In this document: positions 23,960 through 29,008 of the stretch, piece after piece | Numbering within the stretch: the stretch's first letter is position 1 | How the letters are laid out: the number at the start of each line of letters is the position of its first letter | The notes under the pieces: generated by a model | Told to the model about the DNA's origin: nothing | What the model saw: only the letters and a program-made list of their open reading frames with translations | Database searches by the model: none | Made by a program: the position numbers and the translations under genes | Origin: DASRCB01 sp035653295 | GTDB lineage: Bacteria > Acidobacteriota > Terriglobia > Bryobacterales > Bryobacteraceae | Length of the DNA stretch: 29,008 nucleotides | Direction: 5' to 3' | NCBI GenBank assembly: GCA_035653295.1 | Contig: DASRCB010000088.1 | Span: 1 to 29,008, forward strand

Positions 23960-23986
23960 GGCCCCGGAGATCCCGGGGCCTTTTTT
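23960..23986 (+). terminator. Strong intrinsic terminator after the Lys/Ala peptide gene
   Basis: GGCCCCGG at 23960-23967 and CCGGGGCC at 23973-23980 form a perfect eight-pair GC stem with a five-base loop, followed by TTTTTT at 23981-23986. It starts 47 bases after the peptide stop. The T-run overlaps the stop codon of the convergent TlpA-like gene by two bases. Confidence 0.9.
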
Positions 23987-24944
23987 ATTGCCCGCCGGCC
24001 GACGCATGCGCTGCGTGCTCCCTCCCGCTCTCTGAAACCACACGGTCCACCTCCGGCTTCAGCTCCGCCGCGGTCATCGCGCCCGGATGATAGAGGCGCA
24101 CGATGCCGCGGCGATCGATGAGCACGATCGTGGGCGTGGTGCTCGCGCCGTAGGCGCGAAAGGCCGCGGGGCTCACGGGCACGGAGATGCCCGGAATATC
24201 TGCGTAGAAACGATTGAACACACGCTCGGTCCACGCCAGCTCTTCTGTGGCCGGAGCGGATTCGTTCTGCGGCGTGTAGCCGTAGAGTTGCGTGGGACCG
24301 ATCACGGCCAGTCCTTTGGAGGCGTAGTCGCGCGCGATCTGCGCGATCAGCGGCTCGTCGCCTTTGCAGTCTCCGCACCAGTGCGCCCAGAAAAACAGCA
24401 GCACCGGACGGCCGCGCAGCTGCGCGAGCGAGGGCGGCCTGGCGCCGATCCACTGCGAAGCCTCGATCGCCGGCGCGGTATGGCCTACCAGGGCCAGCAT
24501 GTTGATGTTCTTCCGGATGCGCGCGGCAATGGAAGTGGTCGCGAAGCGGGTGAACTCGGTGCGAAGGAACGCGAGCGCGGCCGCGCGCTGGCCCTGCGCG
24601 GCCAGCGCCTGCGCATGAACCTCGATGGCGGCTCCGAGAGCGGTAGCGAGGTGCGGATCGGAATCGACCCCGCGGCGGGCAAACTCCCTGTCGTACTGTG
24701 CGAGCACGTTCTTTGCCTCGGTCTCCGCGGCCTGATCCCTCTTGGTCATCTGATTGGCGCGCGCGATCCACGATTCCGCCTCGAGGGTCTCCGGGGTGAC
24801 TCCTCGCGCCATCTGATCGGCGCGTACGACGCTCTCCGCGCGCGCGAAGTCGCCGGAGTTCAGCGCGTTCAACGTGTCGGAAATGACGTCAGCGCGGCAG
24901 GTGAGAATGGCCGCCGCGAACATGGCGGCGTGTCGCACCCTCAT
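23985..24944 (-). CDS. TlpA-like periplasmic thioredoxin-fold protein
   Basis: This 319-residue protein is last in the glycosidase operon. The start at ATG 24944 overlaps the TGA of the isomerase gene (ATGA). The N-terminus has a short signal peptide (MRVRHAAMFAAAILTCRA). Residues about 20-150 are helical and rich in Ala/Arg/Glu, of TPR-like appearance. The C-terminal part (about 155-310) is a thioredoxin/redoxin fold with the redox pair WCGDC (Cys190, Cys193) after LLFFWAH, and the cis-Pro loop in STTPTIVLID. It is expected to reduce or oxidise disulfides outside the cytoplasm; TlpA relatives serve cytochrome maturation or other thiol partners, and no partner is indicated here. Its link to sugar genes is odd. 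Its stop codon overlaps the terminator of the convergent peptide gene. Confidence 0.87.
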   Translation of the reverse strand: MRVRHAAMFAAAILTCRADVISDTLNALNSGDFARAESVVRADQMARGVTPETLEAESWIARANQMTKRDQAAETEAKNVLAQYDREFARRGVDSDPHLATALGAAIEVHAQALAAQGQRAAALAFLRTEFTRFATTSIAARIRKNINMLALVGHTAPAIEASQWIGARPPSLAQLRGRPVLLFFWAHWCGDCKGDEPLIAQIARDYASKGLAVIGPTQLYGYTPQNESAPATEELAWTERVFNRFYADIPGISVPVSPAAFRAYGASTTPTIVLIDRRGIVRLYHPGAMTAAELKPEVDRVVSESGREHAAHASAGGQ

Positions 24945-25987
24945 GCCGCTGCCTCTCGCGCGAGGAGCGCCCGCGTCCATGCAAAGCTCGCTTCCAGATC
25001 TTCCTTCTCTCTCGCGGCCTCGCTCGGCCGGTCCCACGGCGCGTCCGATCGCGGCTCACCGCCGTCCGCGAGCGCCTCGAAGCGCGCGAACTGCCATGCG
25101 GGGATGTCGCGGTATGCGTCCCAGAACTTCGGGTCGCGGTACGCGAGCTTCCGCGGCCCGAAGACAATAATCTCCAGCGACAGCGGCTTCCCCGGGCACA
25201 GCTGCGCGAAGCGGTGCACGTAATCGGCGATTCCGACATTGCCGTCGCCCATTCGCACCCACGTGACCGCCGCGCCGTCGGGTGTCTTCCACACCGCGCT
25301 GTCGCGCACGTGGCTGGTCAGGACGTACGGCGCCAGCGTCTCCAGCGCGACGTGCGGATCTTCCAGGGTCCACAGCGGATTACCCGAGTCGAGGCACGCG
25401 CCGACGAAATCGCGGCCGGCGCCCTCAATCAGCATTCTGAGCTCCTGGGACTGCATGTCGCCGGCATGGTTCTCGATGGCGATGCGCACGTTGGCATCCA
25501 TCGCGCGCGAACGAACGTTCTTCAGCACACGAATCGTATTCTCGATGTGGCGCTCGATGGGTGCGGTTTTCCGGTCATCGCTGCTGCCGAGCACGGCGCG
25601 TACGATCTTCGATCCCACCACCGTGGCCGCGGCGACCATGCGCCCCAGCTGCTCCTCCGCCGTGCCGTCCTTCGGTTCGAACATCTTCGAGCTGGGACAG
25701 ATGGACCGCATCCCGATCTCCACCTCGATGCCGAGCTGTTCGGCGTGCTCCCGAACGCGGCGCAGATTCGCTGGCTCGAGCGAGCCGATGAAGCGGATCT
25801 CGGAGAAGTGCACCACCTTCGCGCCCAGCTTCGAGCAGTAATCCAGCGCTTCGATGGGTCCGAGGCCAGCTGACCTGATGCTGAACAGATCGACTCCCAG
25901 CTTCACCGGTGCGCCTGGTGAGGCATAAGCGGCTGCCGGGAGCGCCGACGCGGCGACCTTCAGGAAGGTGCGGCGGTCTATGTTCAT
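24941..25987 (-). CDS. Tat-exported sugar isomerase/epimerase (xylose isomerase-like TIM barrel)
   Basis: This 348-residue protein begins MNIDRRTFLKVAASALPAAA, a twin-arginine signal, so it is probably folded in the cytoplasm and exported. The rest is an AP-endonuclease-2 type TIM barrel: KLGVDLFSIRS at the start, then EIRFIGSLEP. Likely metal ligands follow in order: Glu in IAIENHAGD, Asp in CLDSGNPLW, His in TSHVRDS and Glu in SLEIIV. This is the four-ligand layout of sugar isomerases and epimerases; an inositol or keto-sugar enzyme is possible, and the substrate cannot be told. The ATG at 25987 overlaps the TGA of the GH31 gene (ATGA), and its own stop overlaps the TlpA-like gene. It may act on sugars freed by the GH31 enzyme. 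Confidence 0.88.
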   Translation of the reverse strand: MNIDRRTFLKVAASALPAAAYASPGAPVKLGVDLFSIRSAGLGPIEALDYCSKLGAKVVHFSEIRFIGSLEPANLRRVREHAEQLGIEVEIGMRSICPSSKMFEPKDGTAEEQLGRMVAAATVVGSKIVRAVLGSSDDRKTAPIERHIENTIRVLKNVRSRAMDANVRIAIENHAGDMQSQELRMLIEGAGRDFVGACLDSGNPLWTLEDPHVALETLAPYVLTSHVRDSAVWKTPDGAAVTWVRMGDGNVGIADYVHRFAQLCPGKPLSLEIIVFGPRKLAYRDPKFWDAYRDIPAWQFARFEALADGGEPRSDAPWDRPSEAAREKEDLEASFAWTRALLAREAAA

Positions 25988-27930
25988 CGCGAAGCCGCCG
26001 ATGCGCCGCCGATCCCGAGGTCGGCGCCTGCCTTCACGAAAACGGGAAGCGTGTCCAGCGGCGCAGGCCATTGGCGCAGCCATTTGCCGCCGCTGACGTT
26101 CCGCCCGGAGCGGTATTCCTTCCATTCGCCCGCGGGCAGATAGATGTCGCGCGCCACCGCCCCCTGGGCCAGCACGGGCGCGACGACAACACCGTCGCCC
26201 AGCATGAACTCGTCGGTGATGGACTGCGCCTCTTTGTCCTCGGGGAACTCGTACCAGATCGGACGCAGGATAGGATCGCCGGTGCGCGGCACGGCATTGG
26301 CCAGGCGAATGATGTATGGCGCGAACTCCACGTGCAGCTCGCTCGCCTCGCGCACCAGACGAACGCACTCGTCGTCGAAATGCCAGGCGCCGACGGAGAA
26401 CTGCAGCAGGGGCATCAGCGCGGAAGCCTGGGCCCAGCGGATGAGCAGCTCTTTATCGATCTTGTCCTGCCCGTACTGGTTGCCGCCCACCATATCGGGC
26501 ATGACGTAAGCGAAGCCGCGCAGGGATACCGTGATTGCCTCCGGCAGAGTTGCAGCGAGGCCATTTTCGAGCCCCCAGACGGATTGCTTGTCCTGCAGCC
26601 GCTGCACGACGCCGAGCGGCTGCGAGTACACGCCCACGCGGGTCTCTTCCCACGGGAAGTGCGCGGCTGTCTGGCGGTTATAGATATCCGGGTATTCCGC
26701 CGCGGTGATCTGCTGTGCCGCGCGGAGATCGCGCGGGACAAGGTTCACATCGCCGCCGTCGAATTTGAATCCGTCGAACCCATATTGCTTCTGCAGCCGC
26801 GTGAGGCGGTCGCGAAACTCGGTTGCCGCGCGGGGATTGGTGAGGTCCCAGACAGCAGCCTGCCCGTTCCACCAGCCGATCAGGCCGGGCTGCCCGGAGA
26901 CATCGCTCATCAGCAGGGGACGCATGCGGGCGCTGTTGAAGGTTTCCGAGTCCACGTTGACGAACGGGTGGATCCACAGCGTCACCCGAAATCCCATCTG
27001 ATGCAGGGCGGCGGTCATGGCCCGCGGGTCCGGAAACTTCGCGGTGTCGAACTGCATGTCGCCGTAGCGGGCTTCCCATTTATCGTCGATCTCGATCACG
27101 CCCGCGGGGAGTTTGTGATCGCGAATCGCCTTCGCGAACTCCAGCACCTTCGCCTGCGAGACCGCCGTTTTGTGCTCGACCCATGTGGTGTAGATCGGCA
27201 GGCGGAAATAATCCGCCGGCGGCGTTGAGACCGGCCACCCGATGTCGCGCGTAACGCGGCGCACGGCCTCGCGGATGTCCGGCGCAATCAGCACGTCGCA
27301 GGAGATTGAGGAGGCCTGCGGCATCTCCACGGTGAACAGCCCGTTGCCGCCGTCGTTGACGGAATAGGTGAAGTCGCCGGGCGTGCGAATCCAGAACGCC
27401 ACGCCTTTCGTGCTGTACCAGAAGGGAGTGCCCTGTGTATCGCCATCGGCGAGAAACCGCGCCCTGGGCAGGTGCGCGTTGTTGAGAGGGAAGGTCTGCG
27501 GCGCGCGCCCGCCCTGCTGGAAGCCGCCGCCGTACCACAAACCCGAGGGCGCGAGCTGAAAAGCGATCCGCGGGGTCAGATTGCCCTGCATGCCCAGCAT
27601 CCAGGTCTCGAAGCGGACGCGATCGGCGGAAGGAAGGACGCGGACCCGCAGCGTCGGATCGCCGAAATCGGTCTTGTAATTCAGGATGACTGCGCCGTTG
27701 TACTGCGCGAAGGACGCGAGCGAGCCGGAGTGCGGGACCGGTTCGGTCTGGAACACGATGTCGCCGCCGCGCTCGATACGAAAGCTGAAATTGTCGCGGC
27801 TGAGGACGAGCTGGTATTCGGGCCGGCTGGCGGTAAGCCGGTCGGGCGATTCCTCGAACCGGTATCCCCCGACCTGGGCGCAAACCGGAAACATCGCGGC
27901 GACAGCAAGCAGAGCGGCACGAGCCATCAT
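25984..27930 (-). CDS. GH31 alpha-glycosidase, MYORG-like
   Basis: This 648-residue protein begins with a signal peptide (MMARAALLAVAAMFPVCA), so it acts outside the cytoplasm. Residues about 20-240 form the N-terminal beta-sandwich. The (beta/alpha)8 catalytic barrel follows, with the marks YTTWVEHKTAVSQ, EIDDKWEARYGDMQFD and LWIHPFVNVDSETF. The nucleophile is Asp391 in GFKFDGGDVN; Asp447 in RLQDKQSVW is the likely acid/base, 56 residues on. PDMVGGNQ near 479 matches the usual HDIGG segment. These marks recall mammalian MYORG, a GH31 alpha-galactosidase; an alpha-glucosidase or alpha-xylosidase is also possible. It is the first gene of a three-gene overlapping operon with an isomerase and a TlpA-like protein. 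A hybrid kinase gene ends 33 bases upstream. Confidence 0.92.
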   Translation of the reverse strand: MMARAALLAVAAMFPVCAQVGGYRFEESPDRLTASRPEYQLVLSRDNFSFRIERGGDIVFQTEPVPHSGSLASFAQYNGAVILNYKTDFGDPTLRVRVLPSADRVRFETWMLGMQGNLTPRIAFQLAPSGLWYGGGFQQGGRAPQTFPLNNAHLPRARFLADGDTQGTPFWYSTKGVAFWIRTPGDFTYSVNDGGNGLFTVEMPQASSISCDVLIAPDIREAVRRVTRDIGWPVSTPPADYFRLPIYTTWVEHKTAVSQAKVLEFAKAIRDHKLPAGVIEIDDKWEARYGDMQFDTAKFPDPRAMTAALHQMGFRVTLWIHPFVNVDSETFNSARMRPLLMSDVSGQPGLIGWWNGQAAVWDLTNPRAATEFRDRLTRLQKQYGFDGFKFDGGDVNLVPRDLRAAQQITAAEYPDIYNRQTAAHFPWEETRVGVYSQPLGVVQRLQDKQSVWGLENGLAATLPEAITVSLRGFAYVMPDMVGGNQYGQDKIDKELLIRWAQASALMPLLQFSVGAWHFDDECVRLVREASELHVEFAPYIIRLANAVPRTGDPILRPIWYEFPEDKEAQSITDEFMLGDGVVVAPVLAQGAVARDIYLPAGEWKEYRSGRNVSGGKWLRQWPAPLDTLPVFVKAGADLGIGGASAASR

Positions 27931-27963
27931 TTGATGGCGAGTCTATCAAAGTGCCGAAAACGC

Positions 27964-29008
27964 TCAGCCGGGCTGCGTTGCGGCGCGTGCGTACCGTTCG
28001 AGCAGCTCACTGAGGCGCTCCACCTGGATGGGTTTGGAGATGTAGTCGTCCATCCCTGCCCTGAGGCAGCGCTCGCGATCCCCGCGCATGGCGTGCGCCG
28101 TCATGGCGATGATTGGCGTGTGCGTCTGAGTGGTCAGATCGCGAAGGCGAATGGCCAGCGCGGCTTCGAAACCGTCCATCTCCGGCATCTGCACGTCCAT
28201 GAGAATGAGATCGAACTCGGCGCTCGCGGACATCGCCACCGCTTCCGATCCGTTCGAGGCCACGGTGACCTGATGGCCCATCCTGTTGAGGATGGCGACG
28301 GCGAGCCGCTGGTTCACGGGATTGTCTTCGGCCAGCAGGATCTTCAGCCCGGCTCCGCCGATTTTCGCAACGCCGGCCATCTTCTCCGGTTGGTCAGGCA
28401 GTCTCGATTGATTCAGCGCCGCGTGGCAGCTCGCGCGCAGTTCGGCGGGTTTGACCGGTTTCACCAGATAGCACTTCACTCCCAGACGGCGGGAGCGTTC
28501 GGCGCTGCTGGTCTGGTCAGACGAAGTCAGCATCAGCACGCTGACGCCGCTCAGGACCGGGCTGCTGCGAATCGCTTCCACCACCTGCAGACCATCCATG
28601 CCCGGCATCTGCTCGTCCAGCAGGATCAGGCGATACGGGCTGCCCGCGGCGGCCGCTTCCGCCAGATGGACCAGCGCGTCGGCGCCCGATACGGCGCTGT
28701 CGGCGAACATCCGCCACTGCCGCGCCAGTTCTTCCAGAATGCGCCGATTGGTCGCGTTGTCATCGACGATCAGCACTCGGACGCCGGCAAGATCCCCGGA
28801 GTCGCTGTTGCGGACCTCCGTGACGGCGTGCGCCAGCGGCGCCGGGAAAGTGAAGTGAAACGTCGATCCCGCGCCCGGCTCACTGTGCACCCATATCTCG
28901 CCGCCCATCAAATGCACGATGCGCTGCGAGATCGCAAGCCCAAGGCCCGTACCGCCGTAATTGCGCGTAGTGGAGGAGTCCGCCTGTTCGAAGGGCTGGA
29001 AGAGCTTC
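27964..29008 (-). CDS. Hybrid histidine kinase with two receivers (C-terminal part, runs off window)
   Basis: The frame enters from beyond the window end, giving about 347 C-terminal residues. The first part is the end of the ATPase domain (KLFQPFEQADSS, then GTGLGLAISQRIVHLMGG). A GTG at 28917 could be taken as a start, but it lies within the ATPase domain and is not one. The first receiver has LIVDDN and the phosphorylation site ILLDEQMPGMDG (Asp codon 28617-28615). The second has LLAEDN and ILMDVQMPEMDGFEA (Asp codon 28197-28195) and keeps Lys in DYISKPI. Both look intact. No Hpt domain follows. Its stop is 33 bases before the GH31 gene, on the same strand, so it may control or share transcription with that operon. 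The sensory part and HisKA are outside the window. Confidence 0.95.
   Translation of the reverse strand, partial: KLFQPFEQADSSTTRNYGGTGLGLAISQRIVHLMGGEIWVHSEPGAGSTFHFTFPAPLAHAVTEVRNSDSGDLAGVRVLIVDDNATNRRILEELARQWRMFADSAVSGADALVHLAEAAAAGSPYRLILLDEQMPGMDGLQVVEAIRSSPVLSGVSVLMLTSSDQTSSAERSRRLGVKCYLVKPVKPAELRASCHAALNQSRLPDQPEKMAGVAKIGGAGLKILLAEDNPVNQRLAVAILNRMGHQVTVASNGSEAVAMSASAEFDLILMDVQMPEMDGFEAALAIRLRDLTTQTHTPIIAMTAHAMRGDRERCLRAGMDDYISKPIQVERLSELLERYARAATQPG

Noticed and set aside
23834..24043. A 69-residue minus-strand frame opposite the Lys/Ala peptide gene
   Set aside because: It is the mirror of Lys codons read as Phe/Leu and runs across the terminator; the plus-strand gene has all expression signals.

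Overview
This is a GC-rich bacterial chromosome segment with dense coding on both strands and ordinary housekeeping content. The gene set suggests a Gram-negative soil bacterium, most likely an acidobacterium of the Solibacter/Bryobacter type. The hints are menaquinone and aspartate-oxidase NAD synthesis genes, an RND pump, a trmFO-xerC pair, a HAF-repeat secreted protein, a Tat-exported sugar isomerase next to a GH31 glycosidase, and a tiny Lys/Ala peptide gene. The phylum is inference from gene content, not from a marker gene. I saw no rRNA, tRNA, CRISPR array, transposase or phage genes.

Layout. 1-1612 (minus): the N-terminal part of a glutaryl-CoA-type acyl-CoA dehydrogenase, and a nucleotide-sugar epimerase. 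1814-4387 (plus): a membrane protein combining HD-GYP, GAF and GGDEF domains, able on paper both to break down and to make cyclic di-GMP. 4413-6217 (minus): aroB and menG, with overlapping stop and start. 6282-9929 (plus): nadB, a CaCA-like exchanger and a histidine kinase, also in overlapping order. 10053-12166 (plus): a secreted six-repeat HAF protein, a hairpin, and a membrane-anchored dihaem cytochrome c. 12173-16507 (minus): an RND permease and its lipoprotein adaptor.

16508-16909 is a 402-base gap carrying two adjacent REP-like hairpins. 16910-19435 (minus): a small membrane protein, trmFO and xerC. 19665-19982 (plus): a small acidic protein whose stop codon lies in the same CTAG as the stop of the convergent glycosyltransferase. 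19979-22754 (minus): a receiver-less sigma-54 activator, a degenerate stand-alone receiver, and a glycosyltransferase that starts with TTG inside the receiver's stop. 22881-23609 (minus): an RlpA-like lipoprotein.

23756-23986 (plus) is a compact complete transcription unit: a near-consensus promoter, a good ribosome binding site, a 23-residue Lys/Ala peptide gene and a strong intrinsic terminator. 23985-27930 (minus): a coupled operon for a GH31 glycosidase, a sugar isomerase/epimerase and a TlpA-like thioredoxin. 27964-29008 (minus): the C-terminal part of a hybrid histidine kinase with two receivers.

Most genes are recognisable housekeeping or signalling genes. The least ordinary items are the Lys/Ala peptide unit, the degenerate receiver coupled to a glycosyltransferase, the dual c-di-GMP enzyme and the glycan-processing operon.
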